Source of the DNA: an uncultured Saprospiraceae bacterium
GTDB lineage: Bacteria > Bacteroidota > Bacteroidia > Chitinophagales > Saprospiraceae
Assembly (NCBI GenBank): GCA_937969485.1
Contig: CALBVQ010000123.1
Coordinates: 1-20,904 of the forward strand
Direction of reading: 5' to 3'
Length of the DNA stretch: 20,904 nucleotides
The notes under the pieces are model-generated. The model did no database searches. It had not been told where the DNA came from and worked only from the letters and a program-made list of their open reading frames with translations. A program made the position numbers and the translations under genes. Positions 1 through 9,500 of this stretch are shown piece by piece. Numbering within the stretch: position 1 is the stretch's first letter; the number at the start of each line of letters is the position of its first letter.

Positions 1-87
1 AAAGACAAACTGTGATAATAATATATTCAAAAATTGAATCAAAGAAATTATGATAGGAGTCTCATTCATATTCCTACCATTTTAATT

Positions 88-252
88 TTATACCAATTCT
101 GTTTTAAGGTTTTACGTTATTTTCAAGAATTATTAAATCAAGTACAAGGCAGAAAACGCAAGGATAGCCTTAGCTATCATGAGTATTTCTAACGAAGTAA
201 TTGCTTTTATAAACTTGAAAATATGAGAAATTCTAAAAAAGAATTGGTGTAA
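88..252. repeat. MITE-like long palindromic repeat, copy 1
   Basis: This is a 165-bp element whose two halves pair around a single centre at about 170. The ends are 13-base terminal inverted repeats, TTATACCAATTCT (88-100) and AGAATTGGTGTAA (240-252), with one mismatch that is a G-U pair in RNA. A perfect 10-bp arm TATTTTCAAG/CTTGAAAATA lies at 118-127 and 214-223. The tip is GATAGC-CTTA-GCTATC (163-178). All three arm pairs are concentric. No ORF lies inside, so it is non-autonomous. The first 54 bases recur in inverted orientation at 20251-20304. Seen: the nested symmetry and the second copy. Inferred: a non-autonomous mobile or REP-like element. Confidence 0.7.
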
Positions 253-400
253 GATGAGAAATTATCAATTTCTTTCACATCACGTGTGCACTTTTGGCGG
301 AAGCCAATATTTTCTGACTAATCCCAATCTGCTTTAAGAAGTAAGTTATATTTCAACTAATTACTGACAATAGAATTAGTATAAAAGCACAAAACGTTGT

Positions 401-423
401 AAAAAATCAAAGTTGTAACAACT
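401..423 (-). terminator. Weak candidate terminator of the leftward operon
   Basis: Read on the minus strand, the hairpin AGTTG-TTA-CAACT (423-411) is followed by TTTGA and six T residues (406-401). It lies about 48 bases past the TGA of the last operon gene. The stem is only 5 bp and there is a short gap before the T run, so this is a weak intrinsic terminator at best. Confidence 0.35.
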
Positions 424-470
424 CTTTCATAACTCCACTGAATCAGGGCTATTTTAGGTACGCTAAAAGA

Positions 471-1358
471 TCAAAATTTAAGATTCCTATTTTTGTCCCA
501 TATTCCCCAGTGAGCACCCACATCGCCTTCACCTCCTACCTTCCAGGATTCATCAAAGGAGGAGAAATAAAAAATATCAATATCGCTTTCCTGAGACCAT
601 TTTTGAGCATCGATGAAGTACTTCATCGCATTTTCTGCGGAGGTATGTGCGTCTTTACAACTACTTCCTTGATTAGGCCAACCAGTTTCAGAGATAATGA
701 CTTTCTTCCCTTTACCCGCATCAACTGCTTGCTGATACATTTGTTTCATATATAAGAGGGAGTAGTCAATATGGCAACCTTCCCAGTAGGGATAACAATT
801 AGCTAAAATTACATCACAAGCTTCGGTAATTTCTGGATGAACAGTAAATTCGTAATAGGCATCTACATATCCCACCTGAACACTTGGCGGAAGAGCCTCT
901 TTTACTCGATAGATGTATTCCAATAATTCTTCTGCCGACATATCCCCACGATACAAGACTTCATTGCCCACTGCTGCAATATCAACAAGCCCTTGGTTTG
1001 CCATTTCTATCAATCCGTCTATTTCTTGTTCGTTCAAAGATTTATCCTTTCCCAACCAAGCTCCAACCATGGTTTTTAACCCAAGATCACGTGCTACTTT
1101 TGGCACTAGTTCATTCCCTTCAATGCAAGAAAAAGAACGCACCCATTTTGTATAAGGGCGAATGATTTCCATTCGGTCTCTAATCTGAGTTTCAGACAAT
1201 ATATCGCCTGGTTTTTGCCCTTCTTCGTAGGCGCTATAACACAAACCATGCATTCCATTTTCAAGAACCTCTCTAAACAGCTCGCTAATTTGCTTTCCCG
1301 TTTTATTTGAATAGTCTATTCCCGCTAATGCCAATGTTTTTTCTGGTCTAAAGGACAT
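471..1358 (-). CDS. Stand-alone cytoplasmic GH17 glucanase/transglycosylase-like enzyme
   Basis: A 295-residue GH17 TIM-barrel enzyme, expected to act on beta-1,3-glucan chains. The acid/base glutamate is E133 in AVGNEVL and the nucleophile is E224 in ISETGWP, both standard GH17 motifs. There is no signal peptide or membrane helix, so it should be cytoplasmic and act on imported oligosaccharides. It is the last gene of the leftward operon, 18 bp after the transporter-GH17 fusion. It aligns without gaps to the fused GH17 domain over long stretches: 37 of 47 residues are identical between residues 37-83 here and 523-569 there. This points to tandem duplication. The ATG start is well placed, and the protein begins almost directly with the catalytic domain. 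GH17 members may hydrolyse or transglycosylate, and the sequence does not tell which. Confidence 0.9.
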   Translation of the reverse strand: MSFRPEKTLALAGIDYSNKTGKQISELFREVLENGMHGLCYSAYEEGQKPGDILSETQIRDRMEIIRPYTKWVRSFSCIEGNELVPKVARDLGLKTMVGAWLGKDKSLNEQEIDGLIEMANQGLVDIAAVGNEVLYRGDMSAEELLEYIYRVKEALPPSVQVGYVDAYYEFTVHPEITEACDVILANCYPYWEGCHIDYSLLYMKQMYQQAVDAGKGKKVIISETGWPNQGSSCKDAHTSAENAMKYFIDAQKWSQESDIDIFYFSSFDESWKVGGEGDVGAHWGIWDKNRNLKF

Positions 1359-1376
1359 ATGTTTTGTTTTTGATTA

Positions 1377-3719
1377 TTAATACTTTATGTGTTCGTTCTT
1401 ATCCCATAGCCCCCATCGAGCTCCCACATCACCTTCATGATGAACTTTCCACGACTCGTCAAAAGAAGAAAAATAGAATAGGCTAATTTCGTCTTGGACA
1501 ACCCAGTTATTGATGTTAATAAAATATTTCATGGCATTTTGTGGAGATGGCTCGGCATTTTTAGTATTCTCTCCTTTATTCGGCCAGCCTGTTTCTGTAA
1601 TAATTACAGGCTTGCCATTCGCAGCTTCTTGTGTTACAGCATACATTTGTTGAAGATAATGAGAAGCATGTTCAATGTTGGCGCCTTCCCAAAACGGATA
1701 GCAGTTTGCTAGAATTAAATCACATACCTCTACCAAAGTGGGATGTTGATGAAATTGATAGTAAGCGTCCACGTATCCAACGGGGATACCTGGCAAAGCT
1801 GTTTTTACTCGTTGAATGTATTGTACGATTTCTTGCAGGCTTAATTCGTTACGAAGTAAAACCTCGTTACCAACTGCGGCGATGTTCACCTTTCCAGATT
1901 TTGCAAGTTGAATAAGTGCTTCTATTTCTTTTTCATTTTGGGCTCTATCTCCACTAATCCATGCCCCTACCATAGTTTTCAAGCCTTTTTCTTGAGCTAT
2001 TTTTGGAATCCATTCATTTCCTTCGGTACAGGAAAACGATCGTACCCATTTTGTGTGTGGAGCAATGATATCCATTCTTCTGCGAATTTGAGCTTCCGAT
2101 AAAATATCTCCTATATTTTGTCCTTCTTCATAAGGACTAAAACAAAGCCCATGTAAACCTTGAGTTAAGTTTTTGGAAAACATCTCGCTAATCTCGTTAT
2201 AAGTTTTCGACGTGAAATCGAGATCTGTTCTCGGTGCATTCTTCAAATCAAGAGTAACTAAACTGCCAAGCTTATCAGTTGAATAGTAGGAAGAAGCTAA
2301 TTTCTTTGCTGGATTTTTAAGCTTCTCTATCTCTGCACGGACTTCTTTCGCTTTTTCTTCCGAGAGGCTATAATTCCACATGACAATTATAGCTAAGATT
2401 GTTCCTACAACTGGGAAGAAGCAAAAGAACCCATGTAATCCATCTACAGCTCCTTGTTGATCTACCGTTGCTAGCTCAGGGTTAAATCCAACAACAGCAA
2501 TGATTACTCCACTTAGACCTCCAGCAATTGCAAAACCAACCTTTACCATCCACCAATAAATAGCACCAAATATGCCCTCTCTCCTCAGGCCTGTGTTCAG
2601 CTCGTCGATATCAAGAATATCAGCGGTCATAGACATCATGATAGTAAATAAACTTCCTATCCCAAAAGAAAAGAATGGAAGTGCAATGATGTACATCCAT
2701 GGCTTACCTGGAATAAATAGAAAATAGAGCATGGTGTAACCTACAATAGAAATAGATTGAGAAACAATAAATGCGTTTTTCTTGCCCCACCATTTAGACA
2801 TTTTGGTAATAATGGGGATGACAAGAAATGTTGTCCCTAAGGCACCTAGGCATCCGAACAGAACAACCCAAACTCCTGAAGCTGAAGCATCGCCATTAAA
2901 TAATTTGTAAACAATGACAAAAAATGTGAGAGCAGCTACAGTATTAAATGCATTGTATATCAAAAAGGTAGCTATGCAGATTTTTCGAAATGGCTTCAAC
3001 TTAAATGCTTCCACAAAACCCTTTAGGATTTCAATTAAGCTTGACCCAATATTAGAAGCATTAAGGGGCATATAATCTCTATCTAAGGTTGATTCACTCT
3101 TAATAAATACCGCAGGAACTATTGCACAGATAGCGCATCCAATGCCCACCCATATTGCTAATTGACGAGTTGCGCCCTCTGCTGAGGGAAACCAATCTTG
3201 ATCGTACATGATAATCCAAAACCAAGGTGCAATTACCCATGCCCATTGTCCAATCCATTGTGCAACCGCCATGATGTTTGTTCTCTCATGAAAGTCGTCA
3301 CTCATCTCATATCCCATAGCAACATAGGGCACGCTAAATAAGGTTAACCCCAAGTAAAAGACAAGAGACCAAAGGAAGAAATACCAGAAGTTATATTCGA
3401 GGGAATTCTCTGCATAGAGTTGCCACATTATAATGAATGCAATTCCCATTATAACACCACCAATAAAAACGTATGGCCTTCGTCTTCCCCATTTAGACCT
3501 TGTATTGTCAGAGATAAATCCCATTATAGGATCAGTAAGTGAGTCAAAAATTCTTGGTGCAAAAAATATTAATCCCCACATCCAGCCAGGAAAACCTAGG
3601 TCTTGAACTAAAACCACCATGAATATGCCAAGAATTGCAGGAAACATTTGATTGGCAAACATTCCTACTCCAAAAGCAATTTTTTGGCCGAACGGTACTT
3701 TTTTAGTGGTTATAGACAT
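1377..3719 (-). CDS. MFS/GPH sugar symporter fused to a C-terminal GH17 domain
   Basis: A 780-residue two-part protein. Residues 1-460 form a major-facilitator transporter of the glycoside-pentoside-hexuronide:cation type, with many hydrophobic segments and the family loop DP.MG..SD..RS.WGRRRPY at 63-83. A short charged linker (about 455-500) leads to a complete GH17 domain (about 500-780) with acid/base E619 (AVGNEVL) and nucleophile E709 (ITETGWP). The family topology puts both termini in the cytoplasm, so the enzyme should sit at the inner exit of the transporter and act on oligosaccharides as they enter. No frameshift or stop interrupts the junction, so the fusion looks genuine. The gene starts 2 bp after the GH30 gene and ends 18 bp before its GH17 paralogue. 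The substrate is inferred from the locus: laminari-oligosaccharides. Direct channelling is a hypothesis. Confidence 0.9.
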   Translation of the reverse strand: MSITTKKVPFGQKIAFGVGMFANQMFPAILGIFMVVLVQDLGFPGWMWGLIFFAPRIFDSLTDPIMGFISDNTRSKWGRRRPYVFIGGVIMGIAFIIMWQLYAENSLEYNFWYFFLWSLVFYLGLTLFSVPYVAMGYEMSDDFHERTNIMAVAQWIGQWAWVIAPWFWIIMYDQDWFPSAEGATRQLAIWVGIGCAICAIVPAVFIKSESTLDRDYMPLNASNIGSSLIEILKGFVEAFKLKPFRKICIATFLIYNAFNTVAALTFFVIVYKLFNGDASASGVWVVLFGCLGALGTTFLVIPIITKMSKWWGKKNAFIVSQSISIVGYTMLYFLFIPGKPWMYIIALPFFSFGIGSLFTIMMSMTADILDIDELNTGLRREGIFGAIYWWMVKVGFAIAGGLSGVIIAVVGFNPELATVDQQGAVDGLHGFFCFFPVVGTILAIIVMWNYSLSEEKAKEVRAEIEKLKNPAKKLASSYYSTDKLGSLVTLDLKNAPRTDLDFTSKTYNEISEMFSKNLTQGLHGLCFSPYEEGQNIGDILSEAQIRRRMDIIAPHTKWVRSFSCTEGNEWIPKIAQEKGLKTMVGAWISGDRAQNEKEIEALIQLAKSGKVNIAAVGNEVLLRNELSLQEIVQYIQRVKTALPGIPVGYVDAYYQFHQHPTLVEVCDLILANCYPFWEGANIEHASHYLQQMYAVTQEAANGKPVIITETGWPNKGENTKNAEPSPQNAMKYFININNWVVQDEISLFYFSSFDESWKVHHEGDVGARWGLWDKNEHIKY

Positions 3720-3721
3720 AA

Positions 3722-5215
3722 TTAATTGTTTTTAGTTGGTAGAATGATCGTTTGAATAGCTTGGGCATTGATGTTAATATCTATTGCTTTTCCACCAAGA
3801 GAAAGTGTAAAGTCTTGTGGATCTGAACCTTGGTTGAAAACAACAACTGCAATGGTGCCGTCTGGGTTTTCGGCGGCAGTTACCATTAGAGCTTCATTAG
3901 CATTTTCAAAACCTATCCTTGTTGCTCCTGGTCTGATAAATTTACTAAAATGAGATAAAGTATAATAAATAGGAGTAAAATATACCTCATCTTTTTCTGG
4001 GTCTACTATGACTGGAGCAACGCACCAGTTCTTAAACCAATTAGGTCCGCCTTGTGTGTCCAATACCATATTCCAGTCGACCCAACCATCAACCCAATTA
4101 TTTAGGCACCCTATAATGTCACGAGCATAGCGATTCACTGGGGTGTATTTGGGGTGTAAATGTTTGTCCTTCTCTGGTGCCCAGTCGTATCCCCAATCGG
4201 TACCTTCCTTACTCCAGTACCATTTATCGTCTTGCCATTTCGGTACTTCAGAATCTACACAGGCTTCGGATTGAATCAAGTACTTAGAGGGGTCCTTTTT
4301 ATGTGCGTATTGTAATTCATCTGGAAATACTTCAAATGTGCTAGCATACCAATGAATAGCGGTTCCAGCAAAATATTTAGATGTGGCTTCATTTTTATAC
4401 ATTTCATCAACCCATTCTTTTAGATGTTCACGGTTTTGGTCGTAGCCTAAAATTTTAACGTCAACTTTCCCATCAGCTTCAAGTTTTGGTCCTAAGTGAT
4501 TCTGTACAAACAGTGTCATTTCTTCGGGGGAATAATGCATGCTTTCCCAGTTGTTGCCATTTCCAAGTGGCTCATTTTCTACCGTAAGGCCCCAAATGTC
4601 TATCCCTTCTGCTTTATAGGCATCTATGTATTTTGAAAAGAAGAGAGCCCAAGTATCGTAATATTCCGGCAGTAATTTTCCACCAACCCATTCTTTATTG
4701 TCCTTCATCCAAGGTGGCGCGGTCCAAGGAGAGGATATGATCTTAAACCCGTCTTTTGAAATCGCCATTGCGTCCTTAATCATGGGAATAATATCATCCC
4801 TATCGTCGTCTATCGAGAAGTTTTTCAAATCTATGTCTCCCTCTACAGCTGCATAAGAATATTGGCTTAGAGAAAAATCACAGGAGTTCATATGTGTGCG
4901 AGTTAATGAATATTTTGCACCGCTTTCACCAAAATAAGCTTCCAAGATCTTATTGCGATTATCTTCGCCTAATTTATTGAGCAAGTAAGCAGATGATTCT
5001 GTAAAAGAACCTCCAAATCCAGTGATGGTTTGGAATTTTTCATCAGGTAATAACTTTATGTTGTAGGTTTTTTCTCCGACAGCAAATTCCGTTACTTTCT
5101 TAAGTTGATTTCCATTTGCTGAAGTTTCATACACCTCTACATTAAGCTTATTGTCTGTACTACAAGCGCTCAACATAACTGCTACTAATAAAGTGAATAT
5201 ACATTTCGTGCGCAT
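3722..5215 (-). CDS. GH30 lipoprotein, probable beta-1,6-glucanase/glucosidase
   Basis: A 497-residue GH30 enzyme. A short signal peptide ends in the lipobox LSAC (Cys18), so it should be a lipid-anchored envelope protein, probably at the cell surface. The catalytic (beta/alpha)8 barrel begins with the GH30 hallmark GFGGSFTES (67-75) and includes SSPWTAPPWM (161-170). The acid/base is E215 in TVENEP and the nucleophile is E317 in IQSEAC. A C-terminal beta-sandwich (about 415-497) follows, as usual in the family. GH30 enzymes in laminarin loci typically remove or cut beta-1,6-linked glucose branches. That role is inferred here from the GH16/GH17 neighbours. GH30 also includes glucocerebrosidases and xylanases, so linkage specificity is not proven. 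It lies 45 bp after the GH17 lipoprotein gene and 2 bp before the transporter fusion. Confidence 0.88.
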   Translation of the reverse strand: MRTKCIFTLLVAVMLSACSTDNKLNVEVYETSANGNQLKKVTEFAVGEKTYNIKLLPDEKFQTITGFGGSFTESSAYLLNKLGEDNRNKILEAYFGESGAKYSLTRTHMNSCDFSLSQYSYAAVEGDIDLKNFSIDDDRDDIIPMIKDAMAISKDGFKIISSPWTAPPWMKDNKEWVGGKLLPEYYDTWALFFSKYIDAYKAEGIDIWGLTVENEPLGNGNNWESMHYSPEEMTLFVQNHLGPKLEADGKVDVKILGYDQNREHLKEWVDEMYKNEATSKYFAGTAIHWYASTFEVFPDELQYAHKKDPSKYLIQSEACVDSEVPKWQDDKWYWSKEGTDWGYDWAPEKDKHLHPKYTPVNRYARDIIGCLNNWVDGWVDWNMVLDTQGGPNWFKNWCVAPVIVDPEKDEVYFTPIYYTLSHFSKFIRPGATRIGFENANEALMVTAAENPDGTIAVVVFNQGSDPQDFTLSLGGKAIDININAQAIQTIILPTKNN

Positions 5216-5260
5216 TTTGATTAGAAATTTAATATAATAAATATGTTTTCTTGTCTACCT

Positions 5261-6556
5261 TCATCGTGAATGAACCATCTCTCTTGCCGCAGGTGGCACC
5301 AATACCTCTTTGATCAACTCTTCCTTATTCCCATCGTAGGTTTTGCTAATGGGATTGCCATTTCGTGTTAAACCATTAAATACTCCTTCATCAACTAAGT
5401 CCCACAATGCATGTTTGGCTTGACCTTCAACCGTGAAAAGACCAAAATGATTTTCAGATCCATTTGAATTGTTTGCATCCTTCCATGGTTCATTAAAAGC
5501 TTCAAAATAAAAGCAAGATATCCCTGCTTTGTTAGTCCACTCTCTCATGAATTTATAAAAAAGGGCCTCTTTGTATTCATCTGTGGCTTTTGAACCATCA
5601 GGACCATAAAATCCATTACTTATTGTTGCCCATCCAGTCTCGCCAATATGAATGGTTTTATCCGCACCTAAACTTTTTACATAATTAGAGACACTATCAT
5701 ACTGAGTTTTTGAAAATTCAACAGCGCGAACCATTGCAGCATTTATTTTTTCAAGATCTGAAAGGCTTTCTTCATGCTCAGGGATCTTCCAAAAACCAGG
5801 GTTGTAATGTGTATTATGGTAGGGATATGTATGCATCGATATATAATCAACCGCATGGATTAGTTTTTCTAAGTCTTCGGTTCGATAACTTGGATCACCA
5901 CCACCCCACGAAGCAAAATCATCTGAACTTGTTATCCATAAATCCTTTGCAAGTTTTCCATCTTTCTTCAAAGTTTGAAGATGGTTGACCCATTTTAAGA
6001 TAACTGAAGGCTGAACATAATAAGACTCTGCCCATCTCACCATCGCCTCATTACCTACTGCCAAAATTTTTACAACATCTGGATACTTATTTGCTAGTGC
6101 AACTGCAGTTGCAATTTCAACTTCATTTCGCTCACTTTCTTGATGATGATCAGGTTCATATTCTGTCCATGCATTTTTACAATCAATCCAAATACCTAGC
6201 ATTACAAACATTTCAAACCCCGGCTCTTCCTTTTTTAATTCCGTGATTGCTTGTAGCAAATTTGCAGCTTGAGGGAAATGAACTTTATATGTACGGACAA
6301 TCTTAATTCCCATCGCAGATAACAATTTCATATCATCCTTGAGCTCGTCTATTGTAGGTTCAATATTGTGATCAGCATCTCTATACCCTCCATAAGACAT
6401 GGCTAAATAGTCGGGACTACCTAAAATGTCCTTAGCAGTAATTTCTTTCTTCATTTCTGATATATTATCTTCTTTTTTCGTCTTATTAGAATTGCATGCC
6501 AAGCAAATTGTTAGCAAGAACACTGCAACTACCGTTTTTAATATCATTGTATGCAT
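5261..6556 (-). CDS. GH17 lipoprotein, probable endo-beta-1,3-glucanase
   Basis: A 431-residue GH17 enzyme with a signal peptide and lipobox CLAC (Cys21), predicted to be anchored in the envelope and probably surface-exposed. The acid/base is E170 in LAVGNEA and the nucleophile is E306 in IGETGWA. FEAFNEPWKD (351-360) resembles the FSSFDESWK segment of the two cytoplasmic GH17 copies, but overall this protein is clearly more distant from them. It probably attacks the beta-1,3 backbone of laminarin outside the inner membrane. The start ATG lies one base after the TAA of the phosphorylase gene, so translation is likely coupled. A second in-frame ATG (codon 4, 6545-6547) would also give an intact signal peptide. 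No Shine-Dalgarno sequence separates the two choices. Confidence 0.88.
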   Translation of the reverse strand: MHTMILKTVVAVFLLTICLACNSNKTKKEDNISEMKKEITAKDILGSPDYLAMSYGGYRDADHNIEPTIDELKDDMKLLSAMGIKIVRTYKVHFPQAANLLQAITELKKEEPGFEMFVMLGIWIDCKNAWTEYEPDHHQESERNEVEIATAVALANKYPDVVKILAVGNEAMVRWAESYYVQPSVILKWVNHLQTLKKDGKLAKDLWITSSDDFASWGGGDPSYRTEDLEKLIHAVDYISMHTYPYHNTHYNPGFWKIPEHEESLSDLEKINAAMVRAVEFSKTQYDSVSNYVKSLGADKTIHIGETGWATISNGFYGPDGSKATDEYKEALFYKFMREWTNKAGISCFYFEAFNEPWKDANNSNGSENHFGLFTVEGQAKHALWDLVDEGVFNGLTRNGNPISKTYDGNKEELIKEVLVPPAAREMVHSR

Positions 6557-6557
6557 C

Positions 6558-9500
6558 TTATCTCAAATTTGTTTCTTTTAACTCGACTATAATCTGCCTA
6601 ACATCGCCGGTTCTTTCAAAAATCTTTTTACTTGTAGAGTGATCCAAACTTAAAGTTTCAAAAGTTAAAGAACTATCGTCATTAAGTACTATTTCCAAAC
6701 TGATACTGTCTGCTAATTTATAAATAATCGGCACTTGACAATATGTGAAACAAAGAGATCCCGTTTCTAATTGTAGCCGTTGATGATTGGTGTTCACGTC
6801 TACATAGTCAAAAGTTCTAGTTTCTAGTATAAACTCATTCTTTCTCAGTAAGCATGGATCAAAATACAATTGGCCATCTCTAACAAAGACACCTAATTCA
6901 CCAAACCTGCTTAAGATGTCCTCTTTCACTTGACCTGTCATTCCTGGCTGTTGTGCCCCCTTTCCTGCTGGCGTATGTGAATAGGGGTCAGTAGGGAATG
7001 CTCCATAGAGCGATGGTGGTTTATGGACTCCAATGCCTTCATTAATTTCGTAATAATGTTCAAGCAATTTACCAATCACTTCCTCACTTTGTTTTTCATT
7101 AATAGCTTTCAAGCAGCACTCTTGCACAGCAAGTAGCAGCTTGGAAACCATATGCCAATAGATGGAACCCAATCCTTCATAACCAAAGAAAGTACCTGAC
7201 CTTCCGGTAAAAGCTTTGTGATTAAATACCTCTTCAAAAATCTGAAGAACCTTTTCAGAATTGGCTTCAACAAATTGTTTTGGATGTGTTTCACTAGCAA
7301 GTTCAACCAATGCTGCCTTAAGATCCGTAGCATTTTTGAAATTACCATTAAAATGATAGTTGCCATTGATGTCTTTTTCAATGATATCTATATTACCTTC
7401 TGTCACTAATTGTTTGAGTAATGCCGATTTGGCAAGAGCTTCTTCCGGTATATTATTTTTACTAGAAAATTTAGGTAAATCCTTGTTGGGGTACAATAAA
7501 TAGCTGTACTGGTCTTCACGGAACAAAGCACTATTTTTTAAGGCATCTAATACCGTAAGTGCTTCAGTAGAGGATAAGAAACCTGAGCTCAATACAGCTA
7601 CTTGTCCTTCCAGCATTTCACTTAAGTAAGAAATAGAAACCCCCGTGTTGTCTACCGTCATTAAATTGTAGGCATGATATAGATTATCTGTTCTCTTATT
7701 TGCCTTTATTGTGTGATCCAAGAATTGCAGACTCAATTCGATAAAACGCCTTAAACTCTTTAAGGAAACTGTTCTTTTATCTCCCCAAAAATTTTGTGTA
7801 TAAATATGCTGACGGTAATTACTTCCAGCCAGTCCTAGGCCATCTAAAATGGTTTTGCGGTCACTATCACTTATTCTTCCAGACAACAGTTGCTGATTGT
7901 TTTCAAACACCGCCACAGTTGATTTATAGAATACAATTAACTCATTTGAAATCTTAAATCGATCGGCAGTGGCGTTTTCCAACAATGTGTCGAAAAAATG
8001 TAAGAATCGTCTCAAATAACACAAAGTAACCATTGAAACTCCATTGCCTACAAGAGCATTGTTTGCATCATTCCATTCTGGTCGCTGGGTATTCATCCAA
8101 ATACCTGCTTCTGGTATGAAATTCGATAACTTGGCCAATACAGAAGCTAGTATTTTTTCAATAAAATTGACCAAATAAATTGAATTACTCTGCGAGAGAA
8201 TCAAAGCTCCATCGGCACCTATTTCTTCTTTTCTTGATTGTACTTCTTGATCTAAAGCATGGTCAAAATCAATGGTATCCTTGGAGTTCTTTAATATGTC
8301 TTCGTAGCTCTTGATTTTGTAAGGAACATTGGCGTAAGCAAATAAGTCTTGATCGAACAATTGCTCTAGTTTACCTGGTTCGTGCTTTTCAATGATCTCT
8401 AAAAATTTCAACAGATAAATAATCTGATGATCACCCCAATAGCCAATATATGACCATGGATCATCTTCTTCAATGGATTCCCAATCGAACCCACCTTTAG
8501 TTACTCGATACGGGTTATAGCCATCAAAGGTGGTTGCATTTAAAAATTTATGAATCATACTTTCCACGAAGTCAGGATAGGAGTGTGCTAACGCTTCCCA
8601 ATTTTGAAAAATGTCCCGCCAATTTCCTTCATAATCTAGTATTTTTGAGCCATCTTTTTCGCTAGTAGTATTGATTGAAAACTTATTCCAAGGCCGACTT
8701 GGGTCACCATGTCTACGGCTAAACTTCAGTGGTAAATACTCTAGACAAAGTCTCTGAAAATCCTGATCATGGCTTTGGCTCGCTAAGGTCCTTAGATCAG
8801 CCAGAGAGAAAACATCTGGTAGTTTATCAATTATAGCCGTTGAATTTTCAAAAACAACATTGTTTGCTTTCGATAAATAATCACAGAAATCCCATCTTTC
8901 CATTTCGTAATTATTATCGAAAATACCGCCACGCATGATGTTAAACAGCGTGTTAGAAAAATGTCTACTATCTCGATATTTATCGGCTGTCAATTGTAAT
9001 CCATCCGAAGCAGCGTTTAATTCAATCAACTGTTTCGTCCCTAATTCAATATCGTCCTTTACAAGCTGTTCTAATTGTTGATTCTGTACTATCTTTTTCG
9101 AAATTTTGGCAACTGCAGAATGATTTTTATTGACATCTGCAATAATCATCCATTCTTTTTCTCCTTTAGCTGAAAGTACGATTTCAGCATTGAGGAAGTA
9201 CGCTCCTTTTTCTGCCTTCACATCATATTCCTCTTGAAGCGGAATTCTTTTTCTAAAATTCTTAAGCTGCAAAGAAGATAGTAAATATTTAGGTTTTTCA
9301 AGACCAAGTGACCATACTACATTTGCTTTTAAAGCCTCGCTTGGTTCTGCCTTATCTACAATAATTGCACTGAGGGCATATATTCCTAAACCTGACTCCT
9401 TTTCAAGTTCACTCCTTTTATATGCGTCAACAAGATTACTTGCAGAGTTTTGTATATCGCTGCCAACTCCACAGGGTAAAACATTTTGAATGCCGTCCAA

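Larger units (their letters stand above)
1..470. other. Intergenic region left of the glucan locus
   Basis: No convincing gene is seen here. The region holds a 165-bp palindromic repeat (88-252) and a weak terminator for the leftward operon (401-423), both listed separately. Small inverted repeats are also visible: ATTCAA/TTGAAT at 25-39, TAGGA/TCCTA at 54-76, and TTGGC-GGAA-GCCAA at 294-307. The last is a GGAA-loop hairpin followed by a short T-rich run, so it could end a rightward transcript coming from outside the window. Frame 3 is open from base 3 to a TGA at 51-53. That could be the tail of an upstream gene, but it is too short to judge. Confidence 0.6.

Noticed and set aside
3..53. Possible 3' end of a rightward gene in frame 3.
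   Set aside because: Only 16 codons precede a TGA, there is no recognisable motif, and open frames of that length are expected by chance.
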